From NCBI RefSeq assembly GCF_001612635.1, contig NZ_BDAV01000010.1:434001-498000 (forward strand): DNA of 64,000 nucleotides, in the 5' to 3' direction. A program made the position numbers and the translations under genes. Each line of letters opens with the position of its first letter. Position 1 is the stretch's first letter. This DNA comes from Nocardia africana NBRC 100379 (lineage in GTDB: Bacteria; Actinomycetota; Actinomycetes; Mycobacteriales; Mycobacteriaceae). The notes under the pieces were generated by a model. The model was given only the letters and a program-made list of their open reading frames with translations. It searched no databases and was not told the DNA's origin. Positions 46,288 to 54,471 of the stretch are shown piece by piece.

Positions 46288-47067
46288 TTACGCGGTGGGG
46301 CAGGCAGTGTCGACCGCCCCGAGTACCCGGCCCGATTCGAATGCCGCCGCACTCGCGGGCAGTTCACCGGCGCGGCCGCTGTTGTACACCGTCACCGTGC
46401 CGGCGCCGGCGGTCGGCCGGCCCAGGGCGTCGATGCGCCGAAGGGTCTGGCCCGCAACGGCTTCCGCGCTGTCGAACAGCCGCACGCCCGAGGGCAGCGC
46501 GGCCACGATGGAATCGAGGACCAAGGGGTAGTGGGTGCAGCCGAGTACGACCGCCTCGGTGCCGGCGGGAGTCTGCTCGGCGGCGCGGGCGATGGCGTGC
46601 TCGACGGCCGGGAGATCCCCGCGGTCGATGGCGTCGGCGAGGCCGTGGCACGCCACACCGGTCACATCGGCGTCACCGCCGAAGCGGGCGATCAGGTCGG
46701 CCTGGTAACGGCTCGCGGTCGTGGCCGCGGTCGCCCACACCGCGACCGAGGCACAGGCGGCGGCGGCCGGTTTGATCGCCGGGACGGTGCCGATCACCGG
46801 CACCTCGGGCCCGACCTCGGCCCGCACCTGTTCGAGTGCGGTGACGCTGGCGGTATTGCACGGCAGCACAATGGCCTCAGCGCCGAGCCGCAACGATCGG
46901 CGGGCCGCATCCAGCACCCGATCGATCACCCACTGCTCGGGTTTCGGCCCCCACGGCGCACCGTCGGGATCCAGTTGCAGCAGCAGATCGAGGTCGGGAC
47001 GCAACTTGCGCAGCCACGCCCCCGTCGGCAACAACCCCAGTCCCGAATCGATGAGCGCAACGATCAC
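46288..47067 (-). CDS. Glutamate/aspartate racemase family protein
   Basis: A 259-residue protein with the two-cysteine racemase plan: DSGLGLLP at residue 7, the first catalytic Cys in LPCNTAS near 70, and the second in GCTHYPL near 178. Members interconvert L- and D-glutamate for peptidoglycan. It departs from ordinary MurI: the nucleating DSGVGGLTV reads DSGLGLLPT, and the usual YFGD...PYG stretch is replaced by LQLDPDGAPWGPK. It may be a second, specialised racemase and not the housekeeping MurI. The start is a GTG. It stands alone between the membrane protein and the ferredoxin reductase. Confidence 0.78.
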   Translation of the reverse strand: MIVALIDSGLGLLPTGAWLRKLRPDLDLLLQLDPDGAPWGPKPEQWVIDRVLDAARRSLRLGAEAIVLPCNTASVTALEQVRAEVGPEVPVIGTVPAIKPAAAACASVAVWATAATTASRYQADLIARFGGDADVTGVACHGLADAIDRGDLPAVEHAIARAAEQTPAGTEAVVLGCTHYPLVLDSIVAALPSGVRLFDSAEAVAGQTLRRIDALGRPTAGAGTVTVYNSGRAGELPASAAAFESGRVLGAVDTACPTA

Positions 47068-47212
47068 CCGGCCACTGTATTAGCGTCGCCACGAACCCTC
47101 GCGCCCGACCGGGGTATCGGCCGGACATGTGTCGCATGTCGATGGCGGACCGCCCGCACCGGGAGCGACGACCGAGCCGAGCGAGCGCCGGACGGCCCGC
47201 CGACGTGGGCGT

Positions 47213-48400
47213 TCAGCTCAGCGGGGCGGCAGACCGGGCGTTGGCGGCGAGTTCGGCGCGCATCTTCATCACCTGCGCGGTGCGCCCGCCGCCGACCACG
47301 GCGGTCAGGACGCCGCCGTCGAAGTAGTGCGCCAGGAATTTGCGGCCGTCGTCCTCGATGATCCGGATCTCGTCGGCGCCCGCCGGGGTGCCGAGAACCT
47401 GGATCTTCAGGTCGTACTGGTCACTCCACACGTACGGCACCCGGGCGGCCGCGGGAACGTCGCCGCCGAGCAGCGCGGTCGTCAGCAGCCGGGCCTGCTC
47501 ACCGGCGTTGGTCCAGTGCTCGACACGCTTGTGCCGGCCGTTGTCGTGGCGCCAGGCGGCGACATCGCCGACCGCCCACACCCCCTCGACCGAGGTGCGG
47601 CCCACCTCGTCGGCGAGGACGCCTCCGCCCGCCTGCGGTTCCGCCAACGGGATGCCGGATCCGGCCAGCCATTCGGTGATCGGCGCGGAGCCGACACCGA
47701 TGACCACCAGGTCCGCGGCGACCGTACTGCCGTCGGCGAGCGTGGCCCCGGTGACCGCGCCGTCGTCGACCTGCAGCGAGCTCAGGCCGACGCCGCAGCG
47801 CAGGTCCACCCCCTCGTCCCGGTGCATCCGCCCGACCAGGCGGCCGACCGCCTCGCCCAGCGCGGCGGCCAGCGGGGTGGGCTGCGGTTCCACCAGCACG
47901 ACGTCGACACCGCGGGAACGGAAACTCGCCGCCAGCTCGCAGCCGATGAATCCCGCGCCGACCACCAGCGCCCGCCGCGCGGTGGCCAATGCGTCGCGCA
48001 GTGCGGCCGCATCCTCGTGCCGGCGCAGGACGTGGACGCCGGCAGCCTCGGGCAGGCCCGGAATTCGCTTGGGGCGCAAGCCCGTTGCGATGATCAACTG
48101 TCCGTACTCGAGCACGGAACCGTCGTCGAAGGTCACCGTGCGCGCCGCGGTGTCGACTCCGGTCGCGGCCAGTCCCAATCGCAGCTCGATGTTCTTCTCG
48201 GCGAAGAATTCGGCGGGGCGCAGCGTCGTATCCTCGGTCTCGCCGCGCACGAACTGCTTGGACAGTGGCGGCCGATCGTAGGGCAGGCGCTGTTCGTCAC
48301 CGACGAGGATCAGTCCGCCCTCGTATCCGGCGCGGCGCAATTCCTCCGCGGTGCGCAGGCCGGCCAGACCGGCGCCGACGATCACGATCGGGCCTGTCAT
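47213..48400 (-). CDS. FAD-dependent ferredoxin reductase (Rv0688-like)
   Basis: A 395-residue NAD(P)H:ferredoxin (or rubredoxin) reductase of the type serving cytochromes P450 and Rieske oxygenases. The FAD Rossmann motif IVIVGAGLAGLRTAEELRR is at residue 4, PYDRPPLSK near 42, the NAD motif VVGAGFIGCELAASF near 148, and VWAVGDVA near 275, followed by a reductase C-terminal domain (VPYVWSDQYDLKIQ). From memory it closely resembles M. tuberculosis Rv0688, which also lies between tuf and the mycofactocin locus. GGGAG is seven bases before the ATG. An exact KstR box lies 63 bp upstream, so it is probably induced with sterol catabolism genes. Confidence 0.87.
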   Translation of the reverse strand: MTGPIVIVGAGLAGLRTAEELRRAGYEGGLILVGDEQRLPYDRPPLSKQFVRGETEDTTLRPAEFFAEKNIELRLGLAATGVDTAARTVTFDDGSVLEYGQLIIATGLRPKRIPGLPEAAGVHVLRRHEDAAALRDALATARRALVVGAGFIGCELAASFRSRGVDVVLVEPQPTPLAAALGEAVGRLVGRMHRDEGVDLRCGVGLSSLQVDDGAVTGATLADGSTVAADLVVIGVGSAPITEWLAGSGIPLAEPQAGGGVLADEVGRTSVEGVWAVGDVAAWRHDNGRHKRVEHWTNAGEQARLLTTALLGGDVPAAARVPYVWSDQYDLKIQVLGTPAGADEIRIIEDDGRKFLAHYFDGGVLTAVVGGGRTAQVMKMRAELAANARSAAPLS

Positions 48401-48462
48401 CGCTGCGCTCCCGGCTCGGTTCCCACTGCTGGCACGTATTGCTGCACCAAACCACCATAAAC

Positions 48463-48476
48463 TAGAACACGTTCTA
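48463..48476. promoter_or_regulatory. KstR operator upstream of the ferredoxin reductase
   Basis: TAGAACACGTTCTA is identical to the kshB box and sits inside a perfect 16-bp palindrome (48462-48477). It lies in the divergent gap and could also affect the plus-strand SPW gene 122 bp away. Confidence 0.85.
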
Positions 48477-48598
48477 GACTACCGTGACGGGCGCCATATC
48501 CGACATTGGTGCAGGAATTTTCCGGGCCACGTATTGATCGGGCGGTCAATCAGAGTTATACCGAGATCAGAACACAATCCGCCCCCGAGGAGGCTCCC

Positions 48599-48946
48599 AT
48601 GCTCACCGAAAACCGCACGCTGAGTTTCGTGGCCGTGGCACTGGGCGTCTACACCGCCCTGTCGCCCATCTGGACCGACCACAGCAACCGCGCCATGTGG
48701 ACCCTGATCGTGCTCGGCGTGCTGATCGCCCTGACCGGCCTACTCCAGTTCACCCGCCCGGGAATCGCCACCACCGATTACGCCATGGGCCTGTTCGGTG
48801 TCCTGCTGTTCATCTCCCCCTGGGTGATGAACTACAGCTCCTTCAGCGCGGCGTCGTGGACCGCGTGGATCGTCGGCGTACTGACCGTCGCGGTCGCCCT
48901 GGCCGCGCTCCCGCAGGTATCGGCACGGATGCATACTGCTCACTGA
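48599..48946 (+). CDS. SPW repeat membrane protein
   Basis: A 115-residue integral membrane protein with four predicted helices. It has two SPW-type motifs, LSPIWTD near residue 20 and ISPWVMNYS near 73, each at the end of a helix, which is the signature of the SPW family of unknown function. The ATG at 48599 follows GAGGAGG by five bases, which decides this start over an upstream in-frame ATG at 48506. Its stop overlaps the start of the next TetR gene (TGATG). Confidence 0.85.
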   Translation: MLTENRTLSFVAVALGVYTALSPIWTDHSNRAMWTLIVLGVLIALTGLLQFTRPGIATTDYAMGLFGVLLFISPWVMNYSSFSAASWTAWIVGVLTVAVALAALPQVSARMHTAH

Positions 48947-49575
48947 TGCAGATGCCCACACCCCATCGAGCCGGGCGTCGCCGTAGCAGGAAGGTCGACG
49001 GCGACGCCCGCGCCCTGATTCTGGATGCCGCCGAAAGCCTGTTCGCGGCACACGGATTCGACGCGACCGCGACGGCTGCCATAGCCGCCGCGGCCGGCGT
49101 TCCGAAGGGGCTGGTCTTCTACTACTTCCCCACCAAGGACTCCATCCTCTCGGCGCTGATGGCCGAGCGAGTTCCCGCCCATCCGATCGACGACATCGCC
49201 ACGGTGGTCAGCCCCGGGGATCCGGCGACCAGCCTGGTGAACCTCGACGCGGCGCTGAATCTGCGCGACCACCACTCCTCGGTGCTGCGCGTGATCATGT
49301 GGCGCGAGGCCGATACGCACCCGGATGTGCGAAAACAGGTGCGCCGCATGCGCGATCAGCTGCTCGACATCACGGCCCGGGTCCTGCAGGCGAGTGCACC
49401 CGGGCAGGTGCAGCCCGGGACCCTGCGTGCCTGCGCGGCCGCCTGGGTGTCGGCCATGCTCACCATCGCGAGCACCGATCGGTTGCACGCACTCGACGGA
49501 TTGACACTCGCGGGCGCCGAGGAGATCACGAATCTGTCCCGGGTCGTCGCGGCCGGCATGACCAGCCTGGGCTGA
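48946..49575 (+). CDS. TetR family transcriptional regulator
   Basis: A 209-residue regulator. The helix-turn-helix reads ILDAAESLFAAHGFDATATAAIAAAAGVPKGLVFYYFPTKDSI, with a variable ligand-binding C-terminal domain. The ATG overlaps the stop of the SPW gene by one base, so the two are translationally coupled and probably functionally linked. Its stop is 13 bp from that of the convergent TetR gene. Confidence 0.9.
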   Translation: MQMPTPHRAGRRRSRKVDGDARALILDAAESLFAAHGFDATATAAIAAAAGVPKGLVFYYFPTKDSILSALMAERVPAHPIDDIATVVSPGDPATSLVNLDAALNLRDHHSSVLRVIMWREADTHPDVRKQVRRMRDQLLDITARVLQASAPGQVQPGTLRACAAAWVSAMLTIASTDRLHALDGLTLAGAEEITNLSRVVAAGMTSLG

Positions 49576-49587
49576 GCCGCCGCCGGT

Positions 49588-50232
49588 TCAGCGGGCCCGC
49601 AGCAGACCGTCGACCAGCGCGCGTAACCCCTGCTCATAGGTGTCGGCCGCGGTGAGCGCGCCCCACCGGTCGGCCACGGCCGCCAGGCGCGGCAGCTCGC
49701 CGGCATCGATATCGGCGAAGACGCGCTCCCGGAACACGGGCCGGTCGTCGTCGCGGCGCCGGCGAGCCGCGGCGCGAATCAGAATTTCCCCGGCGGTGTA
49801 GTACCAGACGGTCCGGTAGGCGTGCACCGCCCGCTCGGCATCCAGGCCGGCCTCCATCGCCGCGTCCAGAATCGTTTCGGGATACCAGAGTGCGGCCGGC
49901 GAGAGCAGGTCGTCGGCGGTGAGCACCTCGGTGATCCACGGAACCGGGGCCAGGATGTCGTGCATCGCGCGAGCCGCGACGATCAGGCGTTCCCGCGGGT
50001 CGTCCGGCAGATGCGGGCGCACCGCACCCGTCGCCACATCGTCGAGCAGGAGCAGCAGCAGCGCGTCCTTGTCCGGTACGTGGTGATAGAGCGCCATCGG
50101 CGTCGCCCCGAGTTCGGTGGCCAGGCGCCGCATCGTCAGTGCCTGCACGCCGTGGGTCTCGATCAACTCGCGCGCGACGGCCACGATCTGCGCACGCGAC
50201 AACCGCGGCGGACGTCCGGTTCGAGTGCTCAC
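49588..50232 (-). CDS. TetR family regulator, likely repressor of the divergent MFS pump
   Basis: A 214-residue protein with the TetR helix-turn-helix (IVAVARELIETHGVQALTMRRLATELGATPMALYHHVPDKDAL) and a TetR-C-like domain. I chose the GTG at 50232, which gives VSTRTGRPPRLSRAQI, a usual TetR beginning; an ATG twelve codons up is possible. It is divergent from the MFS transporter gene 58 bp away, with a palindrome between them, the standard layout of a drug-responsive repressor and its pump. Confidence 0.88.
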   Translation of the reverse strand: MSTRTGRPPRLSRAQIVAVARELIETHGVQALTMRRLATELGATPMALYHHVPDKDALLLLLLDDVATGAVRPHLPDDPRERLIVAARAMHDILAPVPWITEVLTADDLLSPAALWYPETILDAAMEAGLDAERAVHAYRTVWYYTAGEILIRAAARRRRDDDRPVFRERVFADIDAGELPRLAAVADRWGALTAADTYEQGLRALVDGLLRAR

Positions 50233-50280
50233 CCGGCCATCTTGACATGAGCTCTCGACAGCGAGCATGACGGTCGGTTA

Positions 50281-50302
50281 CTTTTTATACATGTATAGAA
50301 AG
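50281..50302. promoter_or_regulatory. TetR-type operator over the MFS start
   Basis: A 12-bp perfect palindrome TATACATGTATA (50286-50297) is the core of a 22-bp repeat with CTTT/AAAG outer arms and one mismatched pair. The ATG at its centre is the likely start codon of the MFS gene, so bound repressor would cover the start site. Confidence 0.6.
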
Positions 50303-51718
50303 TATTCGCCGCGCGTCGCTCTGGCGGCGATCGCGGTGGCGCAGTTGATGATCGCGCTGGATATGGCGGTGGTGAACGTGGCCCTGCCCGCCGTTCGCCG
50401 CGATCTGGGCTTCACACCGATCGATCTGTCGTGGGTGGTGCACGTGTATGCGCTGACCTTCGGCGGATTTCTGCTGCTGGGCGGAAGGGCCGGCGATCTG
50501 TTCGGCCGACGGCGGCTGTTCGTGCTCGGGCTGTTCGGATTCGCCCTCGCCTCACTCGCCGGTGGGCTGGCCCAGCAACCGTGGCAACTGATCGCCGCGC
50601 GCGCTGTCCAAGGTGTGGCGGCCGCGACCGTCGCACCGGCCACCCTGGCGATGCTGACCGTCCTGTTTCCGCACGGCCCGGCGCGCGTGCGTGCCTTCGG
50701 ACTGTGGAGTGCGGCGAACGGAGCCGGTGGCGCGCTGGGCGTGCTGCTGGGCGGCGTGCTCACCGAGTACGCCGGATGGCGGTGGGTGATGCTGATCAAT
50801 CTGCCGATCGCCGCGTTGGCGCTGGGACTCGGTCTCTTCGGCATCCCGGCCGATCGCCGCGACGGGATGCGCCCGCCGCTCGACATCGCCGGGGCCCTCA
50901 CCGCGACCGGCGGCGCCGGATTGCTCGTTCTCGCCGTCGTCCGCACCGATCGCTACGGCTGGCTCTCGCCGGTGACCGGGGGGACGGTACTGGCCGCGCT
51001 GCTGCTCCTGGCGGCCTTCGTGTGGTTCGAACGACGAGCCGCGGTGCCACTGGTGCGCCTGTCGCTGCTGCGCAACCGGTGGGTCGCCGGGGCGGATCTC
51101 GTCATCGCTCTGGCCGCGGCGGGACAGTTCTCGGCCTTCTACTTCGTCTCGCTCTATATGCAACAGTCGCTCGGAATGTCCGCCGCGGCAACGGGACTGG
51201 CTTTCGTTCCATTCTCCGCCGGGGTCGTCGCCGGTACCGTGATCGCGACTCGATTCGGGGACGGACGCTCGCCACGAGCACTGCTGATCCCGGGATCGCT
51301 ACTGGCCGCCGCCGGACTCGGGTGGTTCGCGTTGCTGGACGCGGGCGGCGGCTTCGCCGCCGACGTCCTGGGGCCCTCGCTGGTCACCAGCATCGGATTC
51401 GGACTGTGCCTCGCGCCGCTCGCGGCCGCCGCCACCACCGGCGTCGCCCCGACGGAGGCCGGCATGGCATCCGGGCTGATGAACAGCGCCCGCCAGGTCG
51501 GCGGAGCGATCGGATTGGCCGCCCTCGCCACGATCGCCGCCCAGCGCACCGGATCGGCCGAAACGCCGCAAGCCGTCACCGCGGGCTATGCGACCGGACT
51601 GGCGATCGGGGCGGCCCTGCTCCTCGGCGCCGCGGTCGTCGCGGCGGTGGTCCTGCCGCGCCGGGCCGCGATCGAATCCACACGGCTGCCCGCACCGGCT
51701 CCGGTCGCGGCCGAATGA
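50291..51718 (+). CDS. MFS multidrug efflux transporter, DHA2-type
   Basis: A 475-residue proton-driven exporter in the plasma membrane. The N-terminus reads IAVAQLMIALDMAVVNVALPAVRRDLG, then WVVHVYALTFGGFLLLGGRAGDLFGRRR (motif A between helices 2 and 3). About 14 hydrophobic segments follow, as in EmrB/QacA-type pumps. I chose the ATG at 50291, which gives the usual short lead into helix 1; it has no Shine-Dalgarno, so a leaderless message is possible. An ATG eight codons upstream (50267) is the alternative. A cupin gene follows directly. Confidence 0.88.
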   Translation: MYRKYSPRVALAAIAVAQLMIALDMAVVNVALPAVRRDLGFTPIDLSWVVHVYALTFGGFLLLGGRAGDLFGRRRLFVLGLFGFALASLAGGLAQQPWQLIAARAVQGVAAATVAPATLAMLTVLFPHGPARVRAFGLWSAANGAGGALGVLLGGVLTEYAGWRWVMLINLPIAALALGLGLFGIPADRRDGMRPPLDIAGALTATGGAGLLVLAVVRTDRYGWLSPVTGGTVLAALLLLAAFVWFERRAAVPLVRLSLLRNRWVAGADLVIALAAAGQFSAFYFVSLYMQQSLGMSAAATGLAFVPFSAGVVAGTVIATRFGDGRSPRALLIPGSLLAAAGLGWFALLDAGGGFAADVLGPSLVTSIGFGLCLAPLAAAATTGVAPTEAGMASGLMNSARQVGGAIGLAALATIAAQRTGSAETPQAVTAGYATGLAIGAALLLGAAVVAAVVLPRRAAIESTRLPAPAPVAAE

Positions 51719-51729
51719 AGGGAAAAACC

Positions 51730-52110
51730 ATGCAACTCGCACCTGTCGACCTGTTCGCACGCGGCATCCGGATGCTGCCGGACGGCCGGGTTTTCGATGA
51801 ACAACGCCGCATGTCCGGAGATATGGCGGGGTGGACGCTGGCGACCTTCCGGGTGGCCACCGACGCCGACGTCCACGGTGACCACTGGGAAATGCATCCG
51901 AGCGGAGAGGAGTTGGTGGCGGTGCTCTCGGGCGGAATCCGGATGTATCTGCGCGAGGCCGGCGACGGGGCGGACCCCGTATCACTGCGCGCCGGACAGG
52001 CGTTCATCGTGCCGCGGGGACGATGGCATCGAATCGAGGTGGACGAGCCGAGCGAACTGATGTCACTCACACTGCGACGCGGCACCGAACTCGAGAAACG
52101 GACGGATTGA
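51730..52110 (+). CDS. Cupin domain protein
   Basis: A 126-residue single-domain cupin. The barrel motif reads HGDHWEMHPSGEELVAVLSGGIRMYL (residues about 46-71) and the second motif GQAFIVPRGRWHRIEV. Cupins of this size bind a metal and act as small enzymes or sensors; the ligand is unknown here. AAGGGA precedes the ATG by six bases. It starts 11 bp after the MFS stop and is probably co-transcribed with it, so it may modify or sense the pumped compound. Confidence 0.82.
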   Translation: MQLAPVDLFARGIRMLPDGRVFDEQRRMSGDMAGWTLATFRVATDADVHGDHWEMHPSGEELVAVLSGGIRMYLREAGDGADPVSLRAGQAFIVPRGRWHRIEVDEPSELMSLTLRRGTELEKRTD

Positions 52111-52182
52111 TCTGCGGCGCAACGGCGGCGGGAGCCGTCGCGCACCCCCGCGAACTCGCACCCCGAAAGGGGAGCGATAAGA

Positions 52183-54378
52183 ATGGAGTGTATGACGGAT
52201 CCCGCCAATGCCCGTTTCGGAGAACCCCATCCTGCACGAGAGGGGCACCGACTGACCCGCTCCGAGGAGGAGCCGGCTCAGCAGACGGGTAGCGGCGGTC
52301 CCGCGCACGGCGGTGCCGAGAAGTTCGGGCTGCGCTGGGACAGCGCCGAATTCGGTGACTCCGGATCGGGGGAGAGCGTCTTCGGCACGCCCCCGGTCGC
52401 CTCGCCCACCGATGTCCCGTCCTATTCACCCGACTACCTCACCGGCACCGCGGTTCCGGCCCCTCCTGCCGCACCGCCACTGCCGGTCCGCGACACCTCG
52501 GCCCGCACCAGCATCCCGCCGCTCGCCACCCGAGAACCAGCGCAGCGCAGCATGTTCGCGTCCCCGTTCGATGCGGATTACGAGCAGGGTGCGGGGCAGC
52601 CGCAGCCGCATCCCACGTCGGCCGACGACGAGTCCGCTCCCACCTCCAGCTTCGCGGTCAGCGCGGCGGAGACGCCTCCCGTCGATCCGAGATCGGGGGT
52701 CCTGGGAGCGCCCACGGCTCCCGCCGAGACCGAGACGCCGGAAAAGGCGGGCTGGGCAACCGAACTCGACGCCGAATCCCAGGATCCGGAGGACACCGTC
52801 CGCCGCATCGCGGAGAGCCTGGGCATCGACCCCGGGCGGCAGAGCCGCTCCCGTGCCGTCGAGACCGAGCCCGCCGAACCCCGGCCAGCCGAGGCGTCTC
52901 CTGCCGAGCCGGCGGAGCCGCCTCGGGCCGATTCCGCCGAATCGGATGCCTCGTCCGCCGCATCCGTCCCGGCCCCGCCGAAACTTCCGATGCGGCTGCC
53001 CACCCCCGCCCACGGCATCGCCCGGACCGAACCGGCCGGTACCGGAACGGAATCCGCGGCGGCGGCGAGCACGGAGACCCGCCCGGAGCCCACCCGCCGC
53101 CCCATCCCCCGGGCGGCCCGGCGGGCACGCGACAAGGAGCAGCCCGCAGCGAGTACCGCCACGTCCCGGCTGTCCGCTGACATCACCGCAACCCCGGCAG
53201 CAGAAGCCCCGAGCGAGGGGCAGCACGGCACCGCGGGCACCGAGCCGGCCGCCGCCACCACCACGGCGTCGGCCAACGACGCCGAGACCCATCGGATTAC
53301 GGCGGGCACCGACGAATCGGCGACCGGACGCGCGGCAACAACCGATGCCGATCCCGCGCCGTCTGCGGCGACACCGCCGACCAGGCAGTCGGGCGACCAC
53401 GCCCGTCGATCCACCACGGCTACCGCACCATCGGCCGACGGCGACCACAGCACCCGCGCCGCCTCGGTCACCGACAATGCGCGGATCGCCGCCGAACATA
53501 CTGTCGCCGAAGCGAATACGACGGACACCACGACCGAGGAGGGCGAAACGTCGTCCCCCGCGGCACGGCTTGCGCATCGGCATTCGAACGAACCGGCCTC
53601 TTCCGACCACGCGGAAACAACCGGCCCGGCTCACTCCGGCGCGGCAGACGGTACGGACCGAGCCGACTCCGCAGACTCGCAATCCTGGCAGAACACCGAC
53701 ACGCTTCCTGCCATCCGCAGCCGTGCGGAGAGCGCCGACGCCACTTCCCGGCCGTTCCCCACCCGCAACGGGGTGACGGTAGGGCTGCGTTCCGCCCCGA
53801 CGAGCACCCTCGTCGAACAGTCCGATACCGACGTCCTTCGACGACGTGCAGCGGAAGCCCCTGCGGCGGAATACGTTCCGACCAGCCGGCACCGGTCGCC
53901 CATCGACGACACCAGAGTCGACGACCACGCGGCGACGGAATCGGCGGAAACGTTCGGCCTATCGCACGATTCGGTATTCGACACCGCACCCGACGAATCG
54001 CCGGCGGGGGCCGTAGGTACCGGTGGCCGCCGAAATCGCCGCGCCACAAGCGATCACCACTTCGGCGACACCCCGACCGACATCGCGTCCCGCACCGGCT
54101 TGCCCTCGACCTCGCGGCGCGCGGCCCGCCGTCGCGCCGAAACCACCGGCGAACCCCCCGCCATCGACGTCGGCCTGGTGATGCAGCTACTGCTGGCCAG
54201 CCACACCCTGGAAAATGTGGCCCGCAATGCCGAAGCCGGCGACGTCGACCTCAACGGCCTCATCACCGCCGCCCACCGAACCCGCACGGCCGCAGTCGAA
54301 CTCGTCACCACCTGGTTCGGCGGCGCCGACCAGATGCGCGAATTCGCCGAAGCCCTCCTGGCCGCCACCGAGAACTGA
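52183..54378 (+). CDS. Low-complexity Ala/Thr/Pro/Glu-rich protein with conserved-looking C-terminus, unknown function
   Basis: I do not recognise this 731-residue protein. Residues 1 to about 655 are probably disordered, acidic, and rich in Ala, Pro, Thr, Ser and Glu, with no signal peptide or membrane segment. The last ~70 residues look folded and helical (VMQLLLASHTLENVARNAEA, then DLNGLITAAHRTRTAAVELV and FGGADQMREFAEALLA). AGGGGAG lies eight bases before the ATG. It lies alone between the cupin gene and a bidirectional terminator before tuf. A scaffold or secretion-associated role is only speculation. Confidence 0.72.
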   Translation: MECMTDPANARFGEPHPAREGHRLTRSEEEPAQQTGSGGPAHGGAEKFGLRWDSAEFGDSGSGESVFGTPPVASPTDVPSYSPDYLTGTAVPAPPAAPPLPVRDTSARTSIPPLATREPAQRSMFASPFDADYEQGAGQPQPHPTSADDESAPTSSFAVSAAETPPVDPRSGVLGAPTAPAETETPEKAGWATELDAESQDPEDTVRRIAESLGIDPGRQSRSRAVETEPAEPRPAEASPAEPAEPPRADSAESDASSAASVPAPPKLPMRLPTPAHGIARTEPAGTGTESAAAASTETRPEPTRRPIPRAARRARDKEQPAASTATSRLSADITATPAAEAPSEGQHGTAGTEPAAATTTASANDAETHRITAGTDESATGRAATTDADPAPSAATPPTRQSGDHARRSTTATAPSADGDHSTRAASVTDNARIAAEHTVAEANTTDTTTEEGETSSPAARLAHRHSNEPASSDHAETTGPAHSGAADGTDRADSADSQSWQNTDTLPAIRSRAESADATSRPFPTRNGVTVGLRSAPTSTLVEQSDTDVLRRRAAEAPAAEYVPTSRHRSPIDDTRVDDHAATESAETFGLSHDSVFDTAPDESPAGAVGTGGRRNRRATSDHHFGDTPTDIASRTGLPSTSRRAARRRAETTGEPPAIDVGLVMQLLLASHTLENVARNAEAGDVDLNGLITAAHRTRTAAVELVTTWFGGADQMREFAEALLAATEN

Positions 54379-54399
54379 GAAGTCGGAGGCACCAACGCG

Positions 54400-54433
54400 A
54401 AAAGGGCCGCTCCCCAAGGGGAACGGCCCTTTT
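54400..54433. terminator. Bidirectional terminator between the low-complexity gene and tuf
   Basis: The stem AAAAGGGCCG (54400-54409) / CGGCCCTTTT (54424-54433) continues with an inner TCCCC/GGGGA pair. A T-run ends the stem in both directions, fitting termination of both convergent transcripts. Confidence 0.85.
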
Positions 54434-54471
54434 CATGCTGTCACATGTCGTGACGGCGTTGTCTCACAAAG

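Noticed and set aside
46131..46367. A 78-codon minus-strand frame overlapping the end of the racemase gene
   Set aside because: It overlaps a clear gene out of frame and shows no domain.
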